A DNA stretch of 64,000 nucleotides from Zarea fungicola (GCA_900169235.1 FWCC01000377.1:50514-114513); one strand, 5' to 3'; positions 11,719 through 23,690 are shown, counted from the first letter of the stretch. Notes: generated by a model not told the origin, from the letters alone. A program made the numbers and translations.

Positions 11719-13445
11719 AGCAGCACTTTGCGCAGGGCGTGGTGTTTATATTGGGAAGACGAGAACTTTCAGACCGGGTAATGAATATGTGCAAGACAAA
11801 GAAGTATGTATTTGAAAGAGTGTTTGGAAGCACTGTTTTGCAGCGATTACTGGAGTACGATGAATGGTGGTGGCTCTTCTTTGTTGTTGGTGATCAAAAT
11901 AGCGGCAGGATAGTGTCAGCCCAATGTGGATGGCGGGCAACGTATTCGGAGTAAAACAGGCGATGCGCTAAAATTTCGAAAAGAAAACGGGGATTAAATA
12001 GGCTGTATCTTTCCTTCTTGTCTTTCTGGTCTCTAGCTACCAGTCTGATCCAGAGGTGAAAAGAGAGAGAATGTGGACGCTGTTGCAGTTCCGCGTGTGT
12101 TGTACAACCATGCAAGGGACAAAGAAGAGAAGAGAGAGGCAAATTCTCTCAAGACAATGAAACGTCAAGGAGGAACAGAAAGGCAAAAAATTAAAAACAT
12201 ATGACCCCAAACATAAACTGCAACTAGCTCCAACACTAGAGACACAGGAGTAGGACAGTGCATCGACTTCATCGTGATATGGCATGATTTCTGCAGCGAC
12301 TGTGGAGGTCAGACAGTCGCTTCTGGCCAAGACTGGTGGGCGACAACCTTGACCACCACGTTGCGGTGGCCAGGCGCAAGACAAGGGACTACCAGTGAAA
12401 AAAAAAAAAAAAAGGGTTCGATTAATTAGAAAAGGACCCAGAGAAAAGCAAGGCCGCGGGACAAACAGGCGCCCAGTTGGCCATCTTACCAGTGCCGTTG
12501 CAGAATTCGTGGAGGCCTAGACTTAGATTGTCGTTAGGCTGGCCCCACGATGTCAAAGTGGTCTGATTTCGATGCCCAGCTGGCCGTTGTCGTGGTTCCA
12601 AAGTGGCGCCATAATTAACTAATCTCCTTGGTGGAGGAGCCTTGACAGGTGTGCTCTTACACAAGAACGGAGTATATTCTGACTTTTGGTATTTGATATC
12701 TCGTGGCTGAGCTCCGCATCAGCAAAGGACAGTCATTCGCACGTTTCCTCCTGGCTGATTCAGAGCCCCGAACCTGCCTGACATCCATCATGTTGGGGTA
12801 TGGTGATGGGCCAACATGGCTGTGCTGCGGGTGATGAAGCCTTGCGGCAGTTGCTGTTGTCGGTATTAATAAAATGCAGGGCGATGCCGAAAGTGGCAGA
12901 AATGGCACACGACCTGTCGGCGCCCCCGGATATCCATTCTTGCCAGACGGTGATGCTCTGTGGTGAATTATCTGGGTCGTGTCGGTTGTTGGGTGGTGTA
13001 CAAATGTAAAAATTGGCAGTAGCAGCAGCGGCAGGTACCAAAAAATGTCTGCAAGCTGTTTGCCAGCTGCCCACCAAACAAAACATATATTTACAACAAA
13101 TATCGACAAATATGGCTGGATTATTTCTACCAAAAAAAACATAATTAAAATCTTATACAATTTGTGGTGTAGCAGGAATCATTCTCAAAATATCATTCTC
13201 CATTGTCCGACATTCTCCTCCACATTATTATTATGTCCTTGCCTCCTAGCGTCGAGCCGCCTTCTCTTTTGCCACTGTATTCGGAATTTATTCATTCACT
13301 TTGCATCTGATACTCATACTCGCATGAAAAAAAAGTCTCCGACTTCTCCCATGATGCTTTTACACTTTAACCTTCCATTCTTAGTGTCAAATAGGGTTCA
13401 TAGCACACCTACTGAGCCGCTCTGCTCTACAAGACTACAAACCCC
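11719..13445. other. Spacer upstream of the monooxygenase gene
   Basis: No gene is supported. It contains the upstream region of the monooxygenase and the 3' flank of the SDR gene. There is an A15 run at about 12400-12414. Several open frames here (for example 12657-13160, minus) encode no recognisable domain and have no consistent splice structure. Confidence 0.45.
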
Positions 13446-14663
13446 CTAGTCTTGCGAAACCAGCACTGTGCTCGAGCTACCATCTTCCGTCTTCTCCGTT
13501 TCATACGAAGCATTCACATCCGCAACAACTTGGCGGCCATTCCAATTCTTCATGTACTTGTCGCCGTCGCGACGCGAGCGGTAGGAGATCCAGTCAGGCA
13601 AGACCCGTAGTAACGCCCCCAGCTGGCCCGTTTCTGGCAGAATAACGTTTCCACTACGGCCGCTTAGCACCTGCTTGACTACGCCGTCTGCTATGGTCTC
13701 AACCTCGAGACTGGGAACAAGGAAGTTGCTGCCTTGGTTAAAGCCCTGGAAGAGAGGAGTCTTGGTATGACTGGGCTGCACTATGACGGTGCGCACCTTG
13801 GGAGCATTGTATCGAGTGATGAGCTCGGCTGACAGGCCCTCGTGGAAGGCCAACGCGGCCGCCTTGGAAGCAGCATAGTCAACCATGGCAGGTGCTGTAA
13901 TCCATGCAGCGGCCGAGGCAACCGTCACGACCATGCCGTGATTGCGCTCAATCATGTACGGTAGGAAGGCCTTGGTAAGCCAGTAATGAGCCAGGGTATT
14001 GACGTCAAACGTGAAGCGAACATCGCCGGGCTCTGCATCGAGAATAGTCTTGCCCCTGGCAACGCCGGCATTGTTGATGAGAACAGTAGGCTGTCCAACC
14101 TGGCTGCGGACCTTTGCCGCGACCTCTTCAACGCTGGCTGCAGAACGAATGTCGCACTTGTAATAGTGCACACGGGAGGCTTTCTTTAGTTAGCATTTTG
14201 GGTTCAATCGCAGCCCAACATCTGGATGCATGTAAAATCATGAATGAATTTCCAGTAATTCCAACTTACATGTGGGAAAAGACATTGGTTGAATGTCCAG
14301 CACTACAACCTTGATGGCCATCTCATCAAAGAGCTTGACAATGCTGCCGCCAATGCCAGCGGCACCGCCGGTGATGAGAACAATCTCGCGCGACCAATCA
14401 TATCGGTCATTCAGCCAGTTGTTTCGGGTCTTTTCTGATAAATAGTTGACAATGGTTCGGATAATACCCAGATAAAAAAGTTTCTTGATGCCGCCCAAGG
14501 CAGTCGGGTGCAGAATCGCCAAGTCACGGCCGCGCTTGGTGAAGCGGGCCAGGAGTACCAGCGGCAGTACTAGAGACGGATTGAGAGCAGTCCTGGCAAA
14601 CAGTTTATAGAGAGGCACGCTGTAGAGACCCTCTCGAGGCAAGAAACCTTGGTGCATAGGCAT
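13446..14663 (-). CDS. Short-chain dehydrogenase/reductase, retinol-dehydrogenase-like (SDR16C type)
   Basis: Two exons, 14663-14270 and 14179-13446, with a GTAAGT intron of 90 nt; 375 residues. It is an NAD(P)-dependent oxidoreductase, probably acting on lipid alcohols or ketones. The Rossmann motif is ITGGAAGIGGSIVK, followed by LINNAG, the catalytic Ser region VASAAAW and the active site YAASK. The roughly 90-residue extension before the Rossmann fold, with a hydrophobic patch (SLVLPLVLLARF), recalls membrane-anchored RDH10/DHRS3-type enzymes. The start at 14663 (MPMHQGFLPREG) is the first ATG; the longer frame from 14705 begins with GTG. Splicing gives FPTSSRVHYYKCD across the junction. 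The substrate is unknown. Confidence 0.9.
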
Positions 14664-15802
14664 GATGGGCAGCTTTGGTGTCTTTGCATGTGCGTCTGCT
14701 GGCACGGGCTTCAGATGAACCTTGCGTTTGGTGGTGTTGAGGTGGTGCCTCGCAGTAAGTGGCGAAGCGTCACGCAGGCAGCGCCTATGTCAAAGCGCAG
14801 TCTTCGTTATTATTAAAATGTACAGAAATCTGGGAAGCTGCAACAATCTTTTTACAAAATAGAGCGAGGAAAGAGAAAATAAATGGTGGCACAAGCATCG
14901 TCTTCTTTCACGTTACGTTAGCACCTCGGCAAGCAACAAAATGCGGAGAAGCTCGCCCGTTCTGGCCATGGTGAAGCATATCGCCTATAATGAAACGGCC
15001 AATGTCCTGGCCTGACTGGTCCGCCGGAGCCCCTAGAGCCACCGAGCCCGCAGTACAAAGGGTTACTGGAAAGCGGCATTTGGGGGACAAGTAAAATGGC
15101 TGGTATGTACTTGTACCAATTAATAGTGCATGAAACTATTTAGCTCGTGCACAAATTTAAAGAGCACCATGGCTTATTTGTGTCTGTGCTTGTAGTACTA
15201 CCATTAGTTAGGCGAGTACATGTCCTAGCCGCTAGCTTCCGCAGCCAACGTTGCAGAAGCTGTTATCAGACGGTACAACAAGTGTAAGAAAACTGCACCC
15301 ACGGATCTTCGCCTCCACATGTGTACCTCTTCGAGTCTGGGGTTATGTTCAGCACCAGGCCATTGGCCAGGTAAAACATCGCTGCGTGCTTTAATGTTCT
15401 CTAAAGTAGAACATGATAGCCCCGGCAACCAGAAAGACCACTCTGTGCCCGGCGACCTCCGGCCCCGACAACCCAGGTCTCCTATAGCAGGTGGCCCCGC
15501 CAAGGTTCCAACCTCCCCCACGGGACGTCTCACGGACACCAGAGCCCACTGAAGCCCGCTATAGACGGGCTGTCGCGCGGCGATGCTCCACCGTCGAACA
15601 GTTCGCCGCACGAAGAGAGCCCCGGTTGAAGTTTTTATCCTTCCTCCATATCTGTGACTCTAGTTTCCGTGGGACAGCACAGTGTGTGCACATAATACCA
15701 GCTCCAATTGATACAAGATTACTCATCTCAACTACACCAACAAAAAGAAAACAAAGCCGCGTGCTGCTGCGCGAAAACGCAGTCAGACATAAAACTGCTG
15801 TC
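14664..15802. other. Divergent promoter region between SDR and pseudouridine genes
   Basis: No gene seen. The stretch separates two divergently transcribed genes and must hold both promoters. The part from about 15420 to 15620 is GC-rich and has open frames on both strands, but none resembles a known protein. Confidence 0.45.
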
Positions 15803-18374
15803 ATGAAGTCAGCTCTTCTGCGACTCGCACGGCCGCAGCTCCTGAGCTCTCCCCGCTCAGCCAGCTTTTTGGTCACGCGATCATGCTCCCCTCGCACAAT
15901 CTCTTCATCACCAGCTGCAGCTTCTGGTATCCGCCAATTGCTGTCAGTCTCGGAGGAAGTTGCCGAAGCTGTTGCCACAAACAAGCCCGTCGTGGCCCTC
16001 GAGTCTACCATCTACACTCACGGCATCTTGGGAAATGACCTTGCCCAGCAACATATCGACCTGGTGCGCAGCCACGGCGGTGTCCCCGCCATCATTGCCA
16101 TTGTGGATGGCCGCCCCAAGGTCGGTGCCTCGTACGAGGATATCCTTCGCATGATTGAGGAAAAGGGCACAGTCAAAGCTTCCCGTAGGGATATCTCCTA
16201 CTTGGTTGGAATGGTAAGCTCAACTTGATGTGAAATCTGAGCTTCAAACTATTGCCATCAGGCCTAACAGCTGCGTACAGGGTCTTAATGGTCTCAAAAT
16301 ACACGGCGGTACCACAATTGCTGGTACTATGCTCCTTGCCAAGGCAGCTGGTATCCGAGTCTTTGGCACTGGTGGCCTCGGTGGTGTTCACCGCGGTGGC
16401 GAAAACTCCATGGACGTCTCTGCGGACCTGACTGAGCTAGGCCGTACCCGTGTTGCCGTGATTGCCAGCGGCTGCAAAGGGTTCCTTGATCTGGCGCGCA
16501 CGCTCGAGTTTCTCGAGACCCAAGGCTGCCTTGTCTCAACCTTTGCCGACGGCAGAACGGGTAATGTCGACTTCCCAGCCTTTTGGGCTCGAGACAGCGG
16601 AATCAAGAGCCCTACTACCGTCTATTCAGAGAAGGAGGCTGCCTCCATGATTTATGCACAGGAAGTGCTCGGCATTGAGTCTGGCATGCTCTTTGCCAAC
16701 CCCATCTCTGAAGAGCATGGCATCCCTGCCACGGAGATGCAGGCCGTTATTGAGCAAGCTGTCAGAGAAGCCAACGAAAAAGGCTTCACAGGGAACAATA
16801 ATACGCCATACATTCTGGGCCGTCTTAGAGAGCTCACCAGTGAAAAGACCGTCGTTGCCAACAAGTCTCTTGTTCAGGGAAATATCATCAGGGCCACCAA
16901 GGTGTCAGTAGAGCTGTCGCGTTTGCTATCATCCGGCCTAAACCAAGCTGGCAGCTCGTAAGTGCGATACCTAAGGCAACCCTGCCTTTAGAAATAGCTG
17001 TCTAATGTAGCCTAAATAGACCACCGTCACACCAAGCCGTCTTTGTCAGTGTCAAGCCCAACCCAACCATCAAGTCAGAGAGGACAGGTGAACCTGCAGC
17101 CAGTCCGAAAATTCTTGTTGCTGGATCTGTTGCGGTCGATTTGAGCTGTGATTATTCTACCCCCAAATCAGGGAACACAACGCCGCAGCCACATGTCTCC
17201 AACCCGTCTCGAATCAGCCAGTCTATTGGTGGTGTCGGCCGAAACGTAGCGGTGGCCGCCCACCTGGCCAGTGGAGGCTCTGGTGTACAGTTCTGCAGCA
17301 TGATTGGAAATGATGTGTACGTTTTAATTTTCTGCTTTTTTCGCATTTATGGCCATGAAAACGTTGAGTACTAATCGTCACGCACAATCTAGGGCTGGTC
17401 AAACTGTTCTTACGTCTCTCGAAGATTCTGGCTTGGACACCTCCTCTATCAAAAAGCTGGATCTTCAACAATACCCCGAGGGCCGCACTGCTCAATACGT
17501 AGCTGTAAACGATGGGAGCAAGGACCTTGTACTGGCAATGGCTGACATGAATATATTCTCCAAGAATTCATTTTCTGATCACTGGCGCGCCTTGGTAGAA
17601 TCTGCGAAACCAAGATGGCTGGTCGTCGACGGCAATTGGAGTCCACCTGAAATTAGAAACTGGATCAGAGCAGGCCAGAAAAATGGCTCCAACGTTGTCT
17701 TTGAGCCTGTATCAGCAGAGAAATCTCGAGGCCTCTTCTATCCCGAGCGAGGTCTCCCTCGGCTCAACTTGTACCCTGAATCGAGCATCAGTCTGGCCTC
17801 ACCAAACACCTACGAGCTGACGGCAATGCACTCAGCCGCCAAAGAGAATGGATATTTTGACGGAATGGACTGGTTTGAAGTCATTGATGCTTTTGGCATG
17901 CGAGGTGCCCGTGATCGATTCGTCCATCTCACCTCTGTCGAGCTCACCGACGCAGGCGTCCCCATCCAGACGATTCAGCTTCTCCCTTATATTCCCACAA
18001 TTCTTACGAAGCTCGGCTCAAAGGGCGTGCTCATGACTGCAATTCTAGGCAAAGACGACCCTCGTCTGCGCGACAGAGATGAGGAAGAATTCATCTTGAC
18101 CCGCTCGCCGCCTAACCACCCGGTCGTCGGCGGCGTGTACATGCGCCTGTTCCCGCCCGTGGAGAAGGTCGAGGATATTGTGTCTGTGAATGGAGTGGGT
18201 GATACATTCCTTGGTGTCTTGATATCTGGGCTCGCCCAGGGTGGCCGGGTGGATAAACTGGTCGACATTGCACAGCGGGGAGCCGTGATGACGCTGAAGA
18301 GCACAGAGTCTGTGAGCCCCAGCCTGGGCAGCCTGGCAGCTGACGTACAACACGCATCGAGACCGGTAATTTAG
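15803..18374 (+). CDS. Bifunctional pseudouridine-5'-phosphate glycosidase / PfkB carbohydrate kinase
   Basis: Four exons: 15803-16213, 16281-16957, 17020-17316, 17393-18374; all phases agree; 788 residues. The N-terminal half is a PsuG-type glycosidase, which splits pseudouridine 5'-phosphate to uracil and ribose 5-phosphate: VVALESTIYTHGIL, LKIHGGTTIAGTM, GGLGGVHRGGENSMD, and NNTPYILGRLRELT. The C-terminal half is a PfkB kinase, presumably phosphorylating pseudouridine: it begins KILVAGSVAVDLSCDY, has IGGVGRNVAVAAHL, and ends with the ATP/anion-hole motif NGVGDTFLG. In bacteria these are separate genes (psuG, psuK); the fusion passes the product of one domain to the other. The first ~35 residues (MKSALLRLARPQLLSSPRSA) look like a mitochondrial presequence. 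Function is well supported; location is inferred. Confidence 0.94.
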
Positions 18375-19301
18375 AATACATGCTTGGGAGGCATTTTGAT
18401 CGTTTTAGTTGGCATATCTAGCGATTTTATTTATTTATTTATTTTATAATTTTTATCTTCCTGTTTGGTTGGCCATTCTCTTGGGCAAATTCAAGGAACA
18501 GATAGGTCTGGACTGTTAATAGGAGCCGTGGTCAGAAACTGTATTAGAGAAGTTACGTACTTGCCGTATGATGGCTATACGCCAATTACGCCCCAATTCT
18601 ACATTTATAGAGGCGCGCCCTTGGATCGTTGGCATTGACACAATCGCTCGACGACTACAGTGAGTTGCCGGACCGGATTGCCACGCCCAGGACAGTACCC
18701 CCAAGCGCAGTTACATTTTTTCCCCCAATCTCGTGTTAGCCAAATTATCTCGAAACGCTGACCGAATCCGGAATCATAATACAAGCTCCCTTGCCAGTCG
18801 CTCAAACTGCTGGACTTTCGTTTACCTGTTTTAGCCGGCCCCGGCCCCGGTTCCGGTCCCGGTCCCATTAGATCTATCTGGTGGCTGAATTTTTACCTTC
18901 GGCTAGTTAAGGCGCAAAGTATGGGGTAACTAACTCGAGGCTTATCTGTACATACACAGAACGGCCAAGGCCACTTTGAGAGAGCGACTGGAACATTCTT
19001 CCGTCACTGGTTATCGGCAAATCTGGCAAGCTCCTCAATATACATGACGCGCACGTGTCACATAGCCTTGTTGACCTGGGCTTTCTCGCATTTATTGGCA
19101 CATAACGTCAGCCGCACCTACTCGGTTTGAGGAGAAATAATTATTATATATAGGATACATGCCATTTGACTGAATCCACAGTCCTGCAATAGAGCACACT
19201 TACTCAGAGCTAAGAAACCAAAGGCGCAAGAGTCTACGCCAGTCATCACTGTCTCTTGTTCATTATCCATATCCCACTACACCCTATCTATATTCGACAA
19301 T
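18375..19301. other. Spacer between the pseudouridine and HAD genes
   Basis: No gene seen. It holds an AT-rich 3' flank with repeated tta/ttt units at about 18424-18450 and a GC-rich tandem tract at about 18834-18868. The promoter of the HAD gene occupies the end. Confidence 0.45.
18834..18868. repeat. GC-rich short tandem repeat (CCGGYC units)
   Basis: Five to six imperfect copies of ccggcccc / ccggtccc follow one another, starting agccggccccggccccgg. It lies in a spacer and has no coding role that I can see. It is a simple low-complexity repeat, distinct from the AT-rich sequence around it. Confidence 0.7.
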
Positions 19302-20021
19302 ATGCCCAAGCTATCTGACTATAGCGTGCTCGTATTTGACTGCTACGGCACTATTATCGACTGGGAGTCTGGCTGCCTGGCCGGTCTCCAGCCTTTCCTG
19401 AACATGCATAATGCTACCTTCCCGCGAAAGCAGCTCCTCGATGTACACCATGAATGTGAGGCCGCGCAGCAGATCAAGACACCCAACATGCCCTATTCCG
19501 AACTTCTATCGACGATCCTGCCTCAAATCGCCGCCGAGCTTCAGCTCCCCGCCCCCTCAGCCGCCGAGCAAGAAGCATTCGGCGCTTCCATCGGCCGCTG
19601 GCCCGCATTCCCCGACTCCGTGGACGCGCTCCGCCGTCTGAGCAAGCACTTTAAGCTCGTTATACTCTCCAACGTGGACCGCGCATCCTTTACCCAGTCC
19701 AACCAAGGACCCCTGCAGGGCGTTCCGTTTGACCTCATCATCACGGCGCAGGATGTCGGCAGCTACAAGCCTGACCCTCGCAACTTTGAGCACATGCTCG
19801 AGCGAGTGCGGAAAGAGTTTGGCGTAGGAGAAGAGGGGATTATTCAGACGGCGCAGAGCCAATTTCATGACCATCATCCTGCAAAGAAGTTTGGGCTCAA
19901 GTCGAGCTGGATTGTGCGGCCGGGAGCTGTGATGGGAAATAGGGACGAGGAGATATATGATTGGAAGTTTGACACGCTCGGGCAGATGGCGGACGCACTG
20001 GAGGTCGAGACAATTAAGTAG
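19302..20021 (+). CDS. HAD-superfamily hydrolase, type II haloacid dehalogenase-like
   Basis: Single exon, 239 residues, the usual length for this family. The nucleophile motif I is VFDCYGT with Asp13; motif II is VILSNVD; the conserved Lys lies in SYKPDPRNF; the final region is HDHHPAKKFGLKSSWIVR. Bacterial relatives remove halide from 2-haloalkanoic acids; many fungal members have unproven substrates and may act as phosphatases. The cap sequence between motifs I and II is of the helical C1 type. No signal peptide or membrane segment, so probably cytosolic. The haloacid dehalogenase name reflects family membership and is not a demonstrated substrate. Confidence 0.9.
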   Translation: MPKLSDYSVLVFDCYGTIIDWESGCLAGLQPFLNMHNATFPRKQLLDVHHECEAAQQIKTPNMPYSELLSTILPQIAAELQLPAPSAAEQEAFGASIGRWPAFPDSVDALRRLSKHFKLVILSNVDRASFTQSNQGPLQGVPFDLIITAQDVGSYKPDPRNFEHMLERVRKEFGVGEEGIIQTAQSQFHDHHPAKKFGLKSSWIVRPGAVMGNRDEEIYDWKFDTLGQMADALEVETIK

Positions 20022-20634
20022 TTGGATTCTAGAACTTAAGTTTACAGACGGTTTAATAAATCCCGTTAACAAACGAATCGAGCGATCCGCACACTGCATA
20101 TTGTGTAAGCAGCTACATCCCCTTGCTCATATCGTGGAAGTGCATTGTAAATTTGGCAAAGTAAATCGAGAAAATATCTTGAACTATCTTCAAATCTAGT
20201 TAAACTAAGGATTTTCATAGCATGTGCTTCTTTTTTTGCCTGCATTAGCTAAATGAGAGATGGCGCATACATTCTCAAAGTTTTATTCTGGCGGCATGCT
20301 TGTTTAATGTTACTTATCTAATACATTCTAAATTTTACTCAATTTTTAACACAAAGCATCTCAGAGACTCGACTCTATGCCTATTAGTTCTTTTATTCGC
20401 TAACGCGTCCAGTTTTCAAATACCCTCAAGAACTTGCTGTGATAGTTGGTAGCCTCACCATGAAACAAGGCTCCTATTGGCTGAATCGACATACCCCACT
20501 TAAACTTTCAGCAAGGCTGAGATGGATCACCAAAAAAATATTCGTTTGAAGGCACTGGCGGACCACACTCCAACAGCTTATTTCCTGCCAGGTAAAAGAC
20601 ATTGTTTTTGGTGCAGCGCAAACCTCCCATAGCA
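20022..20634. other. AT-rich spacer before utp18
   Basis: No gene seen. It contains the 3' flank of the HAD gene and the upstream region of the Utp18 gene. A long minus-strand frame that overlaps the right end (20508-22073) is the antisense shadow of Utp18. Confidence 0.5.
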
Positions 20635-22425
20635 ATGGCACCATCAAAAGACCAAGTCCCTTCCGACAGGGAATTTTCAGATAGCGATATGTCGTCCGAC
20701 GTCGAGTCGAACAGTAGCGATGTTGAAGAGCGCAAGGAAAAGTCGACCCGCGTGGTCTTCGATGAAAAGGATTCGGACGAAGAGGAGCTCGAGCGATTGG
20801 TTCTCGGAGACATGGCTGGCTTCCGAAAAAATCTATTCAAGAATGACGGCAAAGATTCATTTGGCGGCCTGGACGAGGATATGGATATGGGTGCCGACAC
20901 TGGCGACCTGGAGGAAGTGGCTGATACCGACCTATTCGTACTTGACACGGCCATATCGGGAGCAAAAGGCCCTGTTACTATGGCTCCCAAGGTTTCAGAC
21001 GACCCAAATGCCCCCGTGTGGGTGGACAGCGACGACGAGCGCCTCGCAATTTCGCTGGCCGGCACGACAAGATTGCGAAAACTCCGACTCACAGAGGCCG
21101 AGGACCTGGTCAGCGGCACGGAATACAGCCGCCGCCTGCGACAGCAATATCTACGCCTGAACCCAGCACCAGCATGGGCGCAAGAGGCCGAGGGGCGTTC
21201 CACCAAGAGACGACGCTCCTCCGCTGCCAACGGATCCGACTCATCCAACTCGGACAGCGACGACGACGACAACAGTACCTTCTCCGCCGCGCCGCTCGAA
21301 AAGTTCCTCCGCAACGCCAACAGCCTCGCCGGTGCCGACAGCGCCCGACCGCGCCGCCTGCGGCCCGAAGTCATTGACGTCCAACGCACGCGTGAGATCC
21401 CCGACAAGCACAAGGCGCCGGTCGAGTCGCTGTCGTTCCACCCGCAGTACCCGGTGCTGCTGTCGGCGAGCAGCGCCTCGATCCTGCACTTGCACCACAT
21501 TGCTCCCGATGCGCAGCCCACGCCCAACCCGCGCCTGACATCAGTGCAGGTGCGGCACGTGGACGTGCGCCGGGCCGAGTTCCTGTACCCGGGCGGCGAC
21601 AAGATTGTGTTTGGCGGGCGCCGCAAGTACTTCCACACCTGGGACCTGCCCTCGGGCAGCGTGTCCAAGACGACGCAGATCCTCGGCCACCGCCTCGAGC
21701 ACAAGACTATGGAGCACTTCCGGCTCAGCCCCTGCGGGCGGTACATGGCCATTGTGGCGTCGACCAAGAAGGGGGGCGGCATCATCAATGTGCTGAGCGT
21801 CGCGTCGACGCAGTGGATCGCGGCCGCGCGCCTGTCGAGCCGCAACGGCATCGCCGACTTTGCGTGGTGGAGCACGGGCGACGGCATGTCCATCCTGGGC
21901 CGCGACGGCCAGGTGGGCGAGTACAGCATGGAGAGCAAGTCGTTTGTGGGCATCTGGCACGACGAGGGCTGCATCGGCGGCATCGTCCTCGGGCTCGGCG
22001 GCCACCAGGGCCCCGCCGCGCTGGGCGAGGACCGCTGGGTGGCCGTCGGCTCCAACAGCGGCATCACCAACATCTACGACCGCCATGAGCTCCTGGCCAC
22101 TGCCGCGGCGGCGCAGAGCGGTGACGGCGGCCTGGCGCAGATTCTCAAGGAGCGTCCCTCGCCGACGCGCACGTTTGAGCAGCTCGTCACGCCCATTACG
22201 GCGCTCGCGTTCTCGCCCGACGGCCAGCTGTTTGCCTTTGGCAGCCAGCACAAGAAGGACGCGCTGCGACTGGTGCATCTGCCCTCGTGCACGGTGTACA
22301 GGAACTGGCCGACGGAGCAGACGCCAGTTGGTCGCGTGACGGCGATGGCATTTGGCCGAGGCAGCAACCTGCTTGCCGTGGGCAACGACACGGGCAAGAT
22401 TAGACTATGGGATATCAGGAGTTGA
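20635..22425 (+). CDS. utp18: U3 snoRNP-associated protein Utp18 (small-subunit processome)
   Basis: Single exon, 596 residues. Utp18 is a nucleolar WD40 protein of the UTP-B subcomplex, needed for early 18S pre-rRNA cleavages. The N-terminal third is acidic and Ser-rich (SDREFSDSDMSSDVESNSS) and contains the family block APVWVDSDDERLAISL followed by RLRKLR. The C-terminal half is a WD40 propeller (about 255-596) with conserved pieces: ESLSFHPQYPVLLSAS, KYFHTWDLPSG, MEHFRLSPCGRYMAI, ITALAFSPDGQLFAFGS and the last blade LLAVGNDTGKIRLWDIRS. The ATG at 20635 (MAPSKDQVPS) is the first ATG in frame. GC content is much higher from 21200 on, with codons ending in C or G, which also makes long antisense open frames. 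Confidence 0.93.
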   Translation: MAPSKDQVPSDREFSDSDMSSDVESNSSDVEERKEKSTRVVFDEKDSDEEELERLVLGDMAGFRKNLFKNDGKDSFGGLDEDMDMGADTGDLEEVADTDLFVLDTAISGAKGPVTMAPKVSDDPNAPVWVDSDDERLAISLAGTTRLRKLRLTEAEDLVSGTEYSRRLRQQYLRLNPAPAWAQEAEGRSTKRRRSSAANGSDSSNSDSDDDDNSTFSAAPLEKFLRNANSLAGADSARPRRLRPEVIDVQRTREIPDKHKAPVESLSFHPQYPVLLSASSASILHLHHIAPDAQPTPNPRLTSVQVRHVDVRRAEFLYPGGDKIVFGGRRKYFHTWDLPSGSVSKTTQILGHRLEHKTMEHFRLSPCGRYMAIVASTKKGGGIINVLSVASTQWIAAARLSSRNGIADFAWWSTGDGMSILGRDGQVGEYSMESKSFVGIWHDEGCIGGIVLGLGGHQGPAALGEDRWVAVGSNSGITNIYDRHELLATAAAAQSGDGGLAQILKERPSPTRTFEQLVTPITALAFSPDGQLFAFGSQHKKDALRLVHLPSCTVYRNWPTEQTPVGRVTAMAFGRGSNLLAVGNDTGKIRLWDIRS

Positions 22426-22838
22426 GTTCGGATGAGAAATATCAATGAGTGGCCAACCTCTTTTACCTCTTTTCCCTCTCCGTGTTTCATTTCATGAAAA
22501 AAATTTAGACCCTCACAGCATATGGCGTTTTTCGGTGTAGATATTCCTTCTCTTTTTAAAAGTTTTTTTTTACGATTTTTTTCTTCATTCGCTGGTGTTG
22601 TGTTCTATATATAGAATCTAAATCGTCATTTGAAATCATCAAGTCATATCCCGCCATTGCCCTCATGCAAATGCCCTGTAGTCTGTAAAATGCTTCGCAT
22701 TGCGCCGATGGTCGTAGCATCGTATACATGCCTTTTAGCACAGATTGTTCGTCACTGGCTAATTTATGCATTGCCGCGAGCTGATTCGCCTAGAAGCGTT
22801 GTAGCTTTTCTCATTTACCCATTTCTTCTTTTTCGCCT
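22426..22838. other. Convergent 3' spacer
   Basis: It lies between the 3' ends of the convergent Utp18 and Sld5 genes. It is AT-rich with T runs near 22561-22580 and has no gene. No terminator-like structure could be assigned. Confidence 0.5.
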
Positions 22839-23690
22839 TCATACCAACTCCGCATCCATATCCAATACCAGTTGTCTGGCACTGGACCAGCGTAGAATAA
22901 GAATGTCGCCGTTGGATGCTGGAAGCGTTACATCAGCGTCTGTACCCCGGCCATGGACGTCCTTGTCGCGCAGCATGCGGATAAAGACGGCTGTGTCGAG
23001 CTCGGGTGAGTCGACCATGCTTATGTTGCCGGCCGTGTCGTTTAGGTTCTGCAGCTTTTCGGGAAAGGAGGATAGGAAGGAGGAGAGGTAGTGGTTGTGC
23101 AGCAGGGCCTGATGTCGTGTGGCGTATGCGAGTTCGGTCGATGATAGCCGGCCTCGCAGGTCCTCTGTCGAGAGGTAGTGGAGGGTATGCTTGTCAATCT
23201 GTCGGTGAGTGTTAGAATGGAAGTCGTCTTCGGTTTGAAATTGCAGCAACTGTTTGCGCCTACCTTTGCGATTCGCGCGCGAAGATAGCTCCGGACGAGG
23301 AATTTGTAGCGCTCGAGCTCGGTCTGGATGACAATGAGGGCGAAATTGGTCTTGGGATCCATGTCGCCCGTCATGTCTTCAATCTTTTCGATTTGCGCCT
23401 TGATTTGGTCATTTACGCGCTCGAACAGTCCATCTGACGGCCAGCTATAGAAGAAGCAAAGAGTAAGAACAAGTTTCAGCACATTGGACACAGTTTGAAG
23501 ATGGAGGCTGACTGTTGAACGGGATGCTGGTGGCAAGGTAATGAATGATTGGCAATTGTACTCACTCCAGGAGCTCCGGCGCAGACCTCTCGGCCACCCA
23601 TCGACGCGTCAGAGCCTGCAGGTCGCGTGTCTGGCGGGGGATTTGGTCTGTCTGGGGGTCAACTTCTCGGAGGATATCGTCAATGTCCAT
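22839..23690 (-). CDS. sld5: GINS complex subunit Sld5 (DNA replication)
   Basis: Three exons on the minus strand: 23690-23566, 23444-23264, 23198-22839; 221 residues, normal for Sld5. GINS is part of the CMG replicative helicase (Cdc45-MCM-GINS). The start [16 protein letters not shown] and the block [21 protein letters not shown] are typical of fungal Sld5. Splicing gives [14 protein letters not shown] at junction 1 and [15 protein letters not shown] at junction 2, matching the conserved helix and hinge of the family. The C-terminal beta domain ends [16 protein letters not shown]...DMDAELV. Donors are GTGAGT and GTAGGC. Small introns in this gene mean that no single open frame shows the whole protein. 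Confidence 0.95.

Noticed and set aside
12657..13160. 167-codon minus-strand frame with hydrophobic N-terminus
   Set aside because: No recognisable domain, no ATG context or splice partners, and it overlaps other equally random frames in a spacer.
14664..14705. Longer SDR start at 14705
   Set aside because: The codon is GTG; the first ATG in frame is at 14663.
20508..22073. 521-codon minus-strand open frame opposite utp18
   Set aside because: It is antisense to a well supported WD40 gene and its composition (Ser/Arg/Pro-rich) reflects the GC-rich third positions of Utp18; no domain is recognisable.
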